Shown here: positions 1 to 7,759 of the stretch, one piece after another
Numbering within the stretch: position 1 is the first letter of the stretch
Layout of the letters: every line of letters begins with the position of its first letter
NCBI RefSeq assembly: GCF_003688895.1
Contig: NZ_REFV01000013.1
Span: forward strand, 1-64,000
Reading direction: 5' to 3'
DNA from: Dokdonia sinensis
Lineage (GTDB): Bacteria; Bacteroidota; Bacteroidia; Flavobacteriales; Flavobacteriaceae
Length of the DNA stretch: 64,000 nt
The notes under the pieces: generated by a model
Database searches by the model: none
Told to the model about the DNA's origin: nothing
The model's input: the letters and a program-made list of their open reading frames with translations, nothing else
Made by a program: the position numbers and the translations under genes

Positions 1-244
1 TCTTACGGGAAGAGTAGAGATTACGCAGATAGGCATAGACCAAAATCTTCAAAAGGTCACGTGGATGGTAGCTGGAAGTACCGCCACCTTTGTAGGTTCT
101 CTCGATGGAGCTGATATCGATTTGATCAATAATAATGTTCACTATACGTACCGGATGGTTCTCCGGAACAAAATCATCATAACTTGGTGGGAGAAGACTC
201 AACTGGGACTGGTTGTTGGTCTTCCAGACAGGACTGACTTTCAT
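1..244 (-). CDS. IS1182-family transposase, N-terminal part
   Basis: The minus strand is open from an ATG at 244 to the window edge, giving 81 residues with no stop. The product begins MKVSPVWKTNNQSQLSLLPP and then has PENHPVRIVN and, near residues 56-62, YKGGGTSSYHP. This order is typical of the N-terminal domain of IS1182/IS4-superfamily transposases, which cut and paste their element by DDE chemistry; the catalytic residues would lie in the missing part. An upstream ATG at 249 runs into a stop at once, so 244 is the start. Seen: the motif and open frame. Inferred: that the rest of the gene is intact outside the window. Confidence 0.85.
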   Translation of the reverse strand, partial: MKVSPVWKTNNQSQLSLLPPSYDDFVPENHPVRIVNIIIDQIDISSIERTYKGGGTSSYHPRDLLKILVYAYLRNLYSSRK

Positions 245-284
245 ACCATGAAGATACGAAATACTGAAAAGTATTCAAAAAAAA

Positions 285-308
285 GAGACTGCCTTTTAAG
301 ACAGCCTC
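285..308. repeat. Terminal inverted repeat / hairpin of the IS
   Basis: GAGACTGCC at 285-293 and GACAGCCTC at 300-308 form an imperfect hairpin with a six-base loop. It is bordered by A8 on the left and T5 on the right. Its place just outside the transposase start fits an IS terminus; it would also stop transcription entering the element. Confidence 0.55.
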
Positions 309-405
309 TTTTTATTATTTATTCTTTAAGCTCTAATTTTAATGATGAATATAATCTTGATGATTATTATTAATTTCTTATCACTTTTCTAGTATTTTAG
401 ACCCA

Positions 406-1047
406 ATGAAAGATACTACCCGCCATCAAGGAAAACGAAGACAACTCGCCAAAATCGTCGAAGAAAAAGGTGTAACAGATACCAAAGTACTCGCTGCGAT
501 TGCAAAAATACCAAGGCACTTTTTTATGGATAGTAGCTTTGAGGATCACGCATACCAAGACAAAGCATTCCCCATTGCTGCAGACCAAACCATCTCACAA
601 CCTTACACAGTAGGGTTTCAGAGTGAGTTGTTGCAAGTTAAACCTGGGGATTCTGTTCTGGAAATAGGAACTGGAAGTGGATATCAAACGGCCGTTTTGT
701 GTGAACTAGGTGCAAAAGTCTATTCCATCGAGCGCCAGCAAAAACTGTATAAAAAAACGAAACTGTTCTTAAATAAAATCGGATATCGACCTAAGTACCT
801 CAGTTTTGGCGATGGATATAAAGGACTGCCAGAATATGCACCTTTTGATAGTATTGTGGTAACCGCAGGAGCACCGTATGTGCCTAAACCATTGCTGTCA
901 CAACTTAAAATAGGAGGGAGGCTCGTAATCCCAGTGGGCGATGATCCGCAGATTATGACCCTCTTTATACGCACTACAGAGCTCCAGTTTGAGAAAAAAG
1001 AGTTTGGAGAGTTTCGGTTTGTACCGTTGCTGGAGGATAAAAACTAG
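406..1047 (+). CDS. pcm: Protein-L-isoaspartate O-methyltransferase
   Basis: This 213-residue cytoplasmic enzyme transfers a methyl group from S-adenosylmethionine to isoaspartyl residues in aged proteins, starting their repair. The SAM-binding motif VLEIGTGSGYQT lies near residues 84-95. It is preceded by the family's QTISQPYTVGFQSE segment (61-74), and the later VTAGAPYVPKPL block is also typical. Length is normal for the family. It is the first of a rightward run with recR and a glycosyltransferase; the gap to recR is 24 bases, so they may be co-transcribed. No odd features were seen. Confidence 0.95.
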   Translation: MKDTTRHQGKRRQLAKIVEEKGVTDTKVLAAIAKIPRHFFMDSSFEDHAYQDKAFPIAADQTISQPYTVGFQSELLQVKPGDSVLEIGTGSGYQTAVLCELGAKVYSIERQQKLYKKTKLFLNKIGYRPKYLSFGDGYKGLPEYAPFDSIVVTAGAPYVPKPLLSQLKIGGRLVIPVGDDPQIMTLFIRTTELQFEKKEFGEFRFVPLLEDKN

Positions 1048-1071
1048 TATACCAATCCCTATCTTTGTGCA

Positions 1072-1689
1072 ATGGAATTCTCCTCAAAACTACTTGAAAA
1101 TGCCGTCTATGAAATGTCCCAGCTCCCTGGAGTAGGAAAGCGCACGGCATTGCGACTTGTATTACATTTACTAAGACAGCCAGAATCACAAACACACCAT
1201 CTTACAGAGGCGCTCAACACGATGCGCGACACTATAAAATTTTGCAAGAAATGTCATAATATTTCAGATGTAGATTTATGTGAGATTTGTGCAAACCCTA
1301 ACCGTGATGAAAGTATCGTCTGTGTGGTGGAGGATGTACGGGATGTAATGGCAATTGAAAATACGAGCCAGTTTAGAGGATTGTACCACGTACTGGGAGG
1401 AAAAATAAGTCCGCTGGATGGTATTGGACCTCAGGATCTAAATATTTACAGCTTAATAGAAAAGGTTAAGCAAGGCGTTGTTAAGGAAGTGATTTTTGCC
1501 CTTAGCTCTACGATGGAAGGTGATACTACAAACTTCTATATCTATAGACAGCTTGAAGAAACGGAAGTTGTCACGTCAACAATCGCCCGCGGTATCGCCG
1601 TGGGGGACGAACTGGAATATGCAGATGAGGTCACGCTGGGAAGAAGTATTTTGCACAGGATTCCCTTTGAGAATTCGCTAAAGAATTAG
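1072..1689 (+). CDS. recR: Recombination mediator protein RecR
   Basis: RecR works with RecO (and RecF) to load RecA onto single-stranded DNA during gap repair. The 205-residue product has a helix-hairpin-helix region around [12 protein letters not shown] (18-29) and a zinc finger with C58, C61, C70 and C73. A Toprim domain follows, beginning near [15 protein letters not shown] (82-96). A TATCTTTG at 1060-1067 resembles a Bacteroidota -7 element five bases before the ATG. I found no good -33 partner, so its own promoter is doubtful. The length is standard. Confidence 0.95.
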   Translation: MEFSSKLLENAVYEMSQLPGVGKRTALRLVLHLLRQPESQTHHLTEALNTMRDTIKFCKKCHNISDVDLCEICANPNRDESIVCVVEDVRDVMAIENTSQFRGLYHVLGGKISPLDGIGPQDLNIYSLIEKVKQGVVKEVIFALSSTMEGDTTNFYIYRQLEETEVVTSTIARGIAVGDELEYADEVTLGRSILHRIPFENSLKN

Positions 1690-1712
1690 AATACACACTT
1701 CAAAATTTTCAC

Positions 1713-2852
1713 TTGAAACAACTCTCCATCATCATCGTAAACTATAATGTAAGGCACTTTCTTGAGCTTTGCCTGAGTAGTGTTTACGAGGCTTTGCACA
1801 ATCTGGATGCCGAGGTGATTGTGGTGGATAATAATTCGCCAGATGATAGTTGTGCGATGGTGAAAGAGCGTTTTCCAGAAGTAATTCTCATTGAAAACAA
1901 AGACAATACAGGTTTTGCCACGGCAAACAATCAGGGCGTGGCCATTGCAAAGGGGGAATACCTTTGCATTCTCAATCCAGATACCATAGTTGCAGAAGAT
2001 ACTTTTGATAGATTATATGCATTTGTCACAAATACTGATGGCAGTTCGAGAAAATCAAAAAAAGAAATAGGTGCTATCGGCACGAGGCTTGTGGATGGTA
2101 CCGGGAAGTTTCTGCCCGAGTGCAAGCGCAACTTACCTACGCCACGTGTGGCGTTCAACAAGATTTTTGGTAACGGAAATGATTACTATGCCCGCCACGT
2201 AAAGTATACGGAAAACGGCGCGGTCCCAATTCTCGTGGGTGCTTTTATGTTTTTGAAAACTGAAATTTATAGAGAAGTCGGTGGCTTTGACGAGCAATAT
2301 TTTATGTACGGAGAAGATATTGATCTGTCGCATACGATTGAGCTCGCTGGATATAAGAACTATTACCTTGGTGAACTTCCTGTCATTCATTTTAAGGGAG
2401 AAAGCACGGCAAAGGACAGTAAATACAGGAAACGCTTTTATGGCGCAATGCGTATTTTTTTTAAGAAGCATTTGCGCACGAATATGTTCCAAGACCTTGT
2501 CGTGAGTATGGGATTGTTTGTGGCTACGCTTTCGCGAAAGCGGACTGAGCAACCTCCCCAAATCGCACCCTCAGCATATTTTATAGTGACTCAGAATAAA
2601 AATTTGCAAAAAGCGCTTTCTGAAACCCTAAGCACGAGCGTTGTCATAGTCGAGGATTTAGATAGTGTGCCCGCGGGAGCCGAAGTAATTTTTGATGCCA
2701 ATACAATGTCTTACAAGGCGGTCATTGAAAGGCTTATGGAGTATCAAGACAGATCACTTACATTTAAAATCATTCCAAAAAATAGTACTTTTGCTCTAGG
2801 CAGTAATAGCAGTGACGGACGTGGGTCTATGATTCAATTTATGGCTCTTTAA
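1713..2852 (+). CDS. Glycosyltransferase family 2 (rhamnosyltransferase-like)
   Basis: A 379-residue GT-A enzyme that probably adds a sugar to a cell-surface polysaccharide. The start is a TTG at 1713, giving MKQLSIIIVNYNVRHF, the usual first strand of GT2 enzymes. The nucleotide-binding VVDNNSPDDS follows near residues 37-46, and the acceptor-side FMYGEDIDLSHT near 198-209. Donor and acceptor cannot be read from sequence. A copy of the CGCTTTCGCGAAAGCG palindrome at 2527-2542 encodes LSRKR just after the catalytic domain, at the join to a C-terminal tail of about 100 residues that I do not recognise. Confidence 0.88.
   Translation: MKQLSIIIVNYNVRHFLELCLSSVYEALHNLDAEVIVVDNNSPDDSCAMVKERFPEVILIENKDNTGFATANNQGVAIAKGEYLCILNPDTIVAEDTFDRLYAFVTNTDGSSRKSKKEIGAIGTRLVDGTGKFLPECKRNLPTPRVAFNKIFGNGNDYYARHVKYTENGAVPILVGAFMFLKTEIYREVGGFDEQYFMYGEDIDLSHTIELAGYKNYYLGELPVIHFKGESTAKDSKYRKRFYGAMRIFFKKHLRTNMFQDLVVSMGLFVATLSRKRTEQPPQIAPSAYFIVTQNKNLQKALSETLSTSVVIVEDLDSVPAGAEVIFDANTMSYKAVIERLMEYQDRSLTFKIIPKNSTFALGSNSSDGRGSMIQFMAL
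2527..2542. repeat. Palindrome A copy, coding, frame LSRKR
   Basis: Perfect 16-mer CGCTTTCGCGAAAGCG within the glycosyltransferase at 1713-2852, at the domain-tail junction. One of only two coding copies read as LSRKR or FSRKR. Confidence 0.95.
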
Positions 2853-2932
2853 ATAAGTTATTGTCGCTTATGGATTGTTTTTATTGTTATTTTTGCAATC
2901 CAAATTAAAAAACACACTCTTAAATTACGAAT

Positions 2933-4249
2933 ATGGCAAAGTTTGAACTTAAGCTACCTAAAATGGGTGAAAGTGTTGCAGAGGCAACATTAACCTCTTG
3001 GCTCAAAGAAGTGGGTGACACCATTGAGGCAGATGAAGCAGTACTTGAGATTGCTACAGATAAGGTAGATAGTGAAGTGCCTAGCGAAGTAGATGGCGTT
3101 CTTGTAGAGAAATTATTTGAAGTAGACGATGTTGTTCAAGTAGGACAAACGATTGCTATAATAGAAATAGAAGGTGAAGATACTGGGGATGTAGCTGCTC
3201 CAGAAGTAGAAGTAAAAGAAGAAGCTCCGGCTCAAGCTGCCGCAGTTGCTCAAACGGTAACCGCAGCAAAAGATGCTGTGAGTACTCCAGTAGTGAGTAG
3301 CGAAGACCGTTTTTATTCTCCACTGGTTAAGAACATGGCTCGCGCCGAAGGTATTTCTCAAAGCGAACTAGACAGCATCGCTGGAACTGGTAAAGACGGC
3401 AGAGTTACTAAAAATGATATGCTCGCGTATCTTGAAAATAGAGGAAACGCAAAAGCAGCTCCAGCCGAAACGAAAACAACGCCACAACCACAATCACAGA
3501 CGGCAGTCTCAAAACCTGCGACCCCAGTAAGTGTAAACGGTGAAGATGAAATTATAGAGATGACCCGTATGGGGAAATTAATCTCTCATCATATGGTAGC
3601 CTCTGTGCAAACGAGTGCACACGTACAATCGTTTATCGAGGCAGATGTTACGAAGATTTGGAATTGGCGTAAAAAAGTAAAAGATAGTTTTGCAAAGCGT
3701 GAAGGAGAGAACTTAACCTTTACTCCCATATTTATGGAGGCTGTTGCAAAAGCGCTACGCGACTTCCCGATGATGAATATCTCATTAGATGGAGACCGTA
3801 TCATAAAACGTAAAAACGTAAATCTAGGAATGGCAGCTGCCCTGCCTGATGGAAACTTAATCGTTCCAGTTATTAAAAATGCAGACCAGCTCAACCTTGT
3901 TGGGATGACTAAGGCCGTAAATGATCTTGCAAACCGTGCTCGCAACGGAAAGTTAAAACCCGACGACACACAAGGTGGAACGTACACGGTAACAAATGTG
4001 GGGACTTTTGGTTCAATAATGGGAACGCCTATTATTAACCAACCACAAGTGGGGATTCTCGCGCTGGGAGCTATACGTAAAGTACCAGCAGTAATTGAAA
4101 CTCCAGATGGTGACTTTATTGGTATAAGAATGAAAATGTTCTTATCACACTCTTATGATCATAGGGTTGTAAACGGAGCACTAGGAGGACAGTTTGTAAA
4201 AGCTGTTGCAGATTATCTTGAGGCTTGGGATACTAACCGAGAGATTTAG
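2933..4249 (+). CDS. Dihydrolipoamide acyltransferase, E2 of a 2-oxoacid dehydrogenase complex
   Basis: E2 moves the acyl group from E1 to coenzyme A on a swinging lipoyl arm and forms the core of the complex. The 438 residues show one lipoyl domain with the modified lysine K44 in EIATDKVDSE and an Ala/Glu/Pro-rich linker (about 85-125). A peripheral subunit-binding domain (VKNMARAEGISQSELDSIAG, about 131-150) follows, then the catalytic domain ending in SHSYDHRVVNGALGG with the active-site His near 410. No E1 or E3 gene is nearby, so branched-chain, pyruvate or 2-oxoglutarate specificity is open; a branched-chain-type E2 is my preference. A TATTTTTG at 2888-2895 may be its -7 element. Confidence 0.92.
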   Translation: MAKFELKLPKMGESVAEATLTSWLKEVGDTIEADEAVLEIATDKVDSEVPSEVDGVLVEKLFEVDDVVQVGQTIAIIEIEGEDTGDVAAPEVEVKEEAPAQAAAVAQTVTAAKDAVSTPVVSSEDRFYSPLVKNMARAEGISQSELDSIAGTGKDGRVTKNDMLAYLENRGNAKAAPAETKTTPQPQSQTAVSKPATPVSVNGEDEIIEMTRMGKLISHHMVASVQTSAHVQSFIEADVTKIWNWRKKVKDSFAKREGENLTFTPIFMEAVAKALRDFPMMNISLDGDRIIKRKNVNLGMAAALPDGNLIVPVIKNADQLNLVGMTKAVNDLANRARNGKLKPDDTQGGTYTVTNVGTFGSIMGTPIINQPQVGILALGAIRKVPAVIETPDGDFIGIRMKMFLSHSYDHRVVNGALGGQFVKAVADYLEAWDTNREI

Positions 4250-4270
4250 ATTTTTTTGATTTAAAGAAGA

Positions 4271-4301
4271 AACCCGTATCATCAATTGTTACGGGTTTTT
4301 A
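4271..4301. terminator. Bidirectional terminator between E2 and the BLUF gene
   Basis: AACCCGTA (4271-4278) pairs with TACGGGTT (4290-4297), followed by T5 on the plus strand and preceded by an A-rich stretch. It lies between convergent genes. Confidence 0.8.
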
Positions 4302-4307
4302 TTATAA

Positions 4308-4742
4308 TTAAATATCGTAATTTCTAAGACTGCCCAGAAAAGATTCTAGTAAATCTATTCCAGGATGCTCAAAATTTGATAGAGGAGATTTAAAATAGTG
4401 CTGTTTGTCTAAGGTTTTGTACCCAGTAATATCAGTATATTGATTAGTCGTTAGCTCTTCATAGGCCATACTCCAGTCCCCGTAATACCTATTATCTATT
4501 TTTCCAGAAGCCAGCTTAACCACTTGATTGTGTCTGCTGTCCTTTTCTATTTTTTTATAAAGTGTATCAACTGCATCTGCGGGTCCCTCTACATACTGCG
4601 TAAATACTCCTTCAAAAAATATGAGAAGTCCGGTGATACCAACAGCCTCGTTATTTTTACGACTATGCTTTAATAATCGTTTGATGCCATCATCACTAAG
4701 ATTATGAGCCTGATGACTTACATATGATACGTACTTGTACAA
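4308..4742 (-). CDS. BLUF-domain blue-light sensor protein
   Basis: BLUF domains bind FAD and sense blue light through a hydrogen-bond switch. The 144 residues have the key positions of the family: Tyr7 in YVSYVS, Asn31 and GITGLL (35-40), Gln49 in FTQYVEG, and the Trp90/Met92 pair in WSMAYEEL. The start is a TTG at 4742 giving MYKYVSYVS; no ATG fits the fold. After the roughly 98-residue BLUF core comes a tail of about 46 residues with no output domain I recognise, so it is a short BLUF protein likely to signal through a partner. It is a single gene facing the E2 gene, with no GGDEF, EAL or regulator beside it. Confidence 0.88.
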   Translation of the reverse strand: MYKYVSYVSHQAHNLSDDGIKRLLKHSRKNNEAVGITGLLIFFEGVFTQYVEGPADAVDTLYKKIEKDSRHNQVVKLASGKIDNRYYGDWSMAYEELTTNQYTDITGYKTLDKQHYFKSPLSNFEHPGIDLLESFLGSLRNYDI

Positions 4743-4803
4743 GAAACTTTTTTTATAAAAATATTAAAAATTAACAATTTTAAAAAATAAAAAACCAAAT
4801 CAG

Positions 4804-5454
4804 TTACTTGAGACCAGACCAGTCATATTTTTTTATGAAATCCGGCATATCGTTTATACTCCAGTGTTTTCGATTTTGATACATAATTACGGGCATTCCA
4901 ACCATGCCGCTTTTGTAACCTCCTTTTTTAAGATGGTCAAACATAAATTCACGTACCTTGTAATGCGTGTGAATGTCCAACTTGCGGTACTTATAATGAT
5001 TTTCATTAAGGAAGTTCACCAGCAATTCGCACAGAGGACAATCTTCTTCTACAAAAATGGTAAGTTCTTTTGAATCGAGGGGTCTTATGTTAACATACTC
5101 CTCTTCACCCTCACCTTTGCGACGGCTTACGGTTTGTAGTGCTTCTTCTTGAAAGGTAAAAATCTTGGTGTAGGTAGGTTCGACTCCTTTTATTGGAATA
5201 AGCGTTATCATAAGCACTTTACTGCGTGGTGGCACCTTCTTTATAGTTGGTCTATCTGCACTACGACGGAACCCTTCGCCTTGTACAAGTAGGAAAGCTT
5301 CTTGCATCTCGTCTGTATTGTTTTGAGCATAGAGATTCCAGCGTTTGGGCTGTTTTTCTTCTATGAGTTCTACGGCTGGTGGGGTTTGCGCTTTCGCGAA
5401 AGCGGATACAAACAGCAATAATATCGTTATTATGATGGGTAATCTTTTAATCAT
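4804..5454 (-). CDS. Exported thioredoxin/glutaredoxin-fold protein
   Basis: 216 residues beginning with a signal peptide (hydrophobic to about residue 22, ending FAKAQ) and a middle region rich in beta strands. The C-terminal domain starts near residue 130 and is thioredoxin-like: TIFVEEDCPLCE with C139 and C142, then GMPVIM with the cis-proline at about 188. The CPLC motif and C-terminal position suggest a periplasmic or membrane-facing redox protein. The substrate is unknown. Its start overlaps the end of the upstream gene (5447-5908) by 8 bases, so the two are translationally coupled. The end of the signal peptide is encoded by a palindrome A copy. Confidence 0.8.
   Translation of the reverse strand: MIKRLPIIITILLLFVSAFAKAQTPPAVELIEEKQPKRWNLYAQNNTDEMQEAFLLVQGEGFRRSADRPTIKKVPPRSKVLMITLIPIKGVEPTYTKIFTFQEEALQTVSRRKGEGEEEYVNIRPLDSKELTIFVEEDCPLCELLVNFLNENHYKYRKLDIHTHYKVREFMFDHLKKGGYKSGMVGMPVIMYQNRKHWSINDMPDFIKKYDWSGLK
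5389..5404. repeat. Palindrome A copy, coding, frame AFAKA, signal-peptide end
   Basis: Perfect CGCTTTCGCGAAAGCG supplying the AFAKA just before the likely cleavage site (AFAKA|Q) of the exported redox protein at 4804-5454. Confidence 0.95.
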
Positions 5455-5908
5455 CTGCTCTAAATAGTTTTAAACTTTCTACCACCGAATTTTCTGATTC
5501 AAAAAAGTGAATGTAGCGTTTCTGTTTCACTTTGCGTTTACTGCGTGGCGAGGGCATAAAAAGGCGGGCTTTTGCGCCGTCAAAGTTTATCTGATATTTT
5601 TCGTTTATATCATTATCCACGTCTAAAAAAGTAACTGTTCTCCCGGAAACCTTCCAAGTCCCACCTCCGTAAAAGTTCTCTTCGTCCTGATGGGGTAGTT
5701 TCCTAAAATTATGATATTCAAAAGTCCCGTCTAATTGCAGGGTCAGTTTCCACCAATGCTCTGACCCATCTTTAAATTTGGCTTCTTCAAGCGAATATTT
5801 ATCCACGTAGATGCCTGCGACATCTTCTATTGTGGCATTGGTTTGTGCGGTAACCGCTTTCGCGAAAGCGAACCCAAAAACGATAAAAAGGAGTAGTTGT
5901 TTTTTCAT
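5447..5908 (-). CDS. Exported lipocalin-like hypothetical protein
   Basis: 153 residues with a clear signal peptide (KKQLLLFIVFGFAFAKAVTAQ) whose end is encoded by a palindrome A copy. The mature part reads as a small beta-barrel: alternating polar and hydrophobic strands with GIYVDKYS, WWKLTLQLDGTFEY and GGGTWKVSGRTVTFLD. These resemble lipocalin-like domains common in Bacteroidota exported proteins. No catalytic residues are visible. It comes first in a two-gene minus-strand unit with the redox protein, suggesting a shared envelope function. I do not recognise a named family. Confidence 0.7.
   Translation of the reverse strand: MKKQLLLFIVFGFAFAKAVTAQTNATIEDVAGIYVDKYSLEEAKFKDGSEHWWKLTLQLDGTFEYHNFRKLPHQDEENFYGGGTWKVSGRTVTFLDVDNDINEKYQINFDGAKARLFMPSPRSKRKVKQKRYIHFFESENSVVESLKLFRADD
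5855..5870. repeat. Palindrome A copy, coding, frame AFAKA, signal-peptide end
   Basis: Perfect 16-mer supplying AFAKA at the end of the signal peptide of the 5447-5908 protein, just before VTAQ. Confidence 0.95.
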
Positions 5909-5975
5909 ATCACAATAGCAATCAAAGCGTGTACCAAGATAAGGAATCTAAAAATTTTATTTGATCGCTCTGAGT

Positions 5976-6006
5976 TTGTGCATTGTGAGTGTTAACGCTA
6001 TTTTTG
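5976..6006 (+). promoter_or_regulatory. Promoter of the exonuclease operon
   Basis: TTG at 5976-5978 and TATTTTTG at 5999-6006, spaced by 20 bases, match the Bacteroidota sigma-A pattern. The ATG is 18 bases further on. Confidence 0.6.
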
Positions 6007-6024
6007 TAGCTCTAACAATATCAT

Positions 6025-6798
6025 ATGCAACTCAATATCACACGGCCTATTTGCTTTTTTGACCTGGAAACCACGGGGATAAATGTTGCCAAGGACCGTA
6101 TTGTCGAAATATCAATACTTAAAGTTTTTCCCGATGGTCGCGAAGAGGAGTTTACAGAACGTATCAACCCCACCGTCCCCATTCCCGCCGAAACTACCGC
6201 AGTACACGGGATAAGTGATGCAGATGTGGCAGACAAGCCTACCTTTGCAGAACGTGCAAAGGATATACACGATATCATTAAGGATTCTGACCTTGCGGGA
6301 TTTAATTCAAATCGTTTTGACATTCCCTTACTCGTCGAAGAATTGTTGCGGGCAGATATTGATTTTGAAATGAAAAACCGCAACGCTATCGATGTGCAGA
6401 ATATCTTTCACAAGATGGAACAGCGCACGCTGGTCGCTGCCTATAAATTTTACTGTGATAAGGATCTTACAAATGCGCACAGCGCTGCGGCAGACACTAA
6501 AGCGACCTACGAAGTATTGAAATCGCAACTCGATCGGTATGAAGATTTACCTCAGGACATGAAATCCCTGGCTGAGTTTAGCTCTCATAAGAAAAAAGCA
6601 GATTTTGCCGGATTTATAGGTTATAATAAGGAAGGAGAAGAGATTTTTACCTTTGGTAAACATAAAGGAAAAAAGGTTGAGGAGGTGCTGGATAATGAGC
6701 CTGGATATTTTGGCTGGATTCAAAATGCAGATTTCCCACTGTACACAAAGAAAGTGCTCACTGCAATTAAATTGCGTAAGTTGAATACAAAACTATAA
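6025..6798 (+). CDS. DEDDh 3'-5' exonuclease (DnaQ/ExoX-like)
   Basis: 257 residues. The exonuclease fold is clear: D13 and E15 in FDLETTG, HGISDADV (61-68), D99 in SNRFD, and H142/D147 in AHSAAADTKA. These complete the DEDDh metal-binding set for trimming DNA or RNA 3' ends. A C-terminal block near 205-240 (FTFGKHKGKKVEEVL, then YFGWI) resembles the small domain found at the end of ExoX-type enzymes. It is therefore more likely a repair exonuclease than the replicative epsilon subunit. It leads an operon running to cinA with gaps of only 0-3 bases. Confidence 0.85.
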   Translation: MQLNITRPICFFDLETTGINVAKDRIVEISILKVFPDGREEEFTERINPTVPIPAETTAVHGISDADVADKPTFAERAKDIHDIIKDSDLAGFNSNRFDIPLLVEELLRADIDFEMKNRNAIDVQNIFHKMEQRTLVAAYKFYCDKDLTNAHSAAADTKATYEVLKSQLDRYEDLPQDMKSLAEFSSHKKKADFAGFIGYNKEGEEIFTFGKHKGKKVEEVLDNEPGYFGWIQNADFPLYTKKVLTAIKLRKLNTKL

Positions 6799-6801
6799 GC
6801 A

Positions 6802-7413
6802 ATGAAACTCATTTGTATAGGTCGCAATTATGCAAAGCATATAGAAGAACTAGAGAACGAACGCCCTACAGATCCTGTCGTTTTCTTAAAACCTGACTCT
6901 TCTATCCTTTTAAAACAGCACCCATTCGTAATACCGCCATTTTCAAACGATGTCCATTATGAGGTTGAGATTTTGGTAAAAATTAAAAAGTTGGGTAAGT
7001 ATATTGATAAGAAATTTGCGCCCACATACTATGACGAAATAGGACTGGGGATAGATTTTACAGCGAGGGATTTACAGAGCAAACTAAAAGAAAAAGGACT
7101 ACCTTGGGAAAAGGCAAAGGGGTTTGATGGTGCGGCAGTAATAGGTGACTGGTTACCCAAGGCAGATTTTGATAGTGTGGACGACATTTCTTTTAAACTA
7201 GAGAAAAATGGAGAGATAGCACAACGCGGAAATACTCGTGAGATGTTATGGAAAATAGATGAATTGATAAGTTATGTATCCCAGTTTTTTACCCTTAAAA
7301 TAGGAGATATTATATTTACAGGTACACCGGCTGGAGTAGGCCCTGTGGCGATAAACGACAAATTAGTAGGGAAAATAGGAGATAAGCAACTATTTTCTAT
7401 TAATGTGAAGTAA
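6802..7413 (+). CDS. Fumarylacetoacetate hydrolase-family protein
   Basis: 203 residues covering one FAH domain, the length of acylpyruvase-like or oxaloacetate-decarboxylase-like members. Typical blocks are CIGRNYAKHIEEL (5-17), VFLKPDSSILL, the metal-binding YEVEIL segment, GLGIDFTARDLQ, KGFDGAAVIG and the closing FTGTPAGVGPV. These enzymes cleave C-C bonds in 2,4-dioxo or 2-oxo acids with a divalent metal. The exact substrate cannot be told. It lies three bases after the exonuclease gene and one base before the Hpt gene. Confidence 0.85.
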   Translation: MKLICIGRNYAKHIEELENERPTDPVVFLKPDSSILLKQHPFVIPPFSNDVHYEVEILVKIKKLGKYIDKKFAPTYYDEIGLGIDFTARDLQSKLKEKGLPWEKAKGFDGAAVIGDWLPKADFDSVDDISFKLEKNGEIAQRGNTREMLWKIDELISYVSQFFTLKIGDIIFTGTPAGVGPVAINDKLVGKIGDKQLFSINVK

Positions 7414-7414
7414 T

Positions 7415-7759
7415 ATGGAAGAAAGACATTATGACCTCGTAAAGGTAAGAGAAATTGCCGGTGGAGATGATAGTTTTGTTGAAGTTATTGTGACGACTTT
7501 TCTTGAGGAAATACCACCAGATATGGCTTCTATGCAGGAAGCCATTGAGAATGACAATCACAAGATGGCCTATCAGTTTGCACATAAAATGAAGCCTAAT
7601 CTCGATATGTTCGGTATAGACCTCTTAAAGCAAATTGCCGCTATGGAAAAATGGTCGGATTCTAATAAGACCAAGGATTTTATCCAACCGCAACTGGACG
7701 ATATCGTTAGTACGCTTACTCTCGTAATAGCCGAGCTTAAGCAGGATTTTCCTCAATAA
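7415..7759 (+). CDS. Hpt (histidine phosphotransfer) domain protein
   Basis: 114 residues forming one four-helix Hpt domain. The phospho-accepting residue is H57 in QFAHKMKPN, the usual HK(L/M)KP box. It would pass phosphate between response-regulator receiver domains of a phosphorelay. No histidine kinase or receiver gene lies nearby, so its partners are unknown. It sits between the FAH-family gene and cinA and directly abuts the cinA ATG. Confidence 0.85.
   Translation: MEERHYDLVKVREIAGGDDSFVEVIVTTFLEEIPPDMASMQEAIENDNHKMAYQFAHKMKPNLDMFGIDLLKQIAAMEKWSDSNKTKDFIQPQLDDIVSTLTLVIAELKQDFPQ

Larger units (their letters stand above)
1..313 (-). mobile_element. Right end of an IS1182-type insertion sequence, cut by the window edge
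   Basis: The window opens inside an insertion sequence whose transposase is read leftward from position 244. Outside the transposase start lies an imperfect inverted repeat with A and T tracts at 285-308, which I take as the element's terminal hairpin. The outer boundary near 308-313 is a guess, since the other end and the target duplication lie outside the window. Confidence 0.7.
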
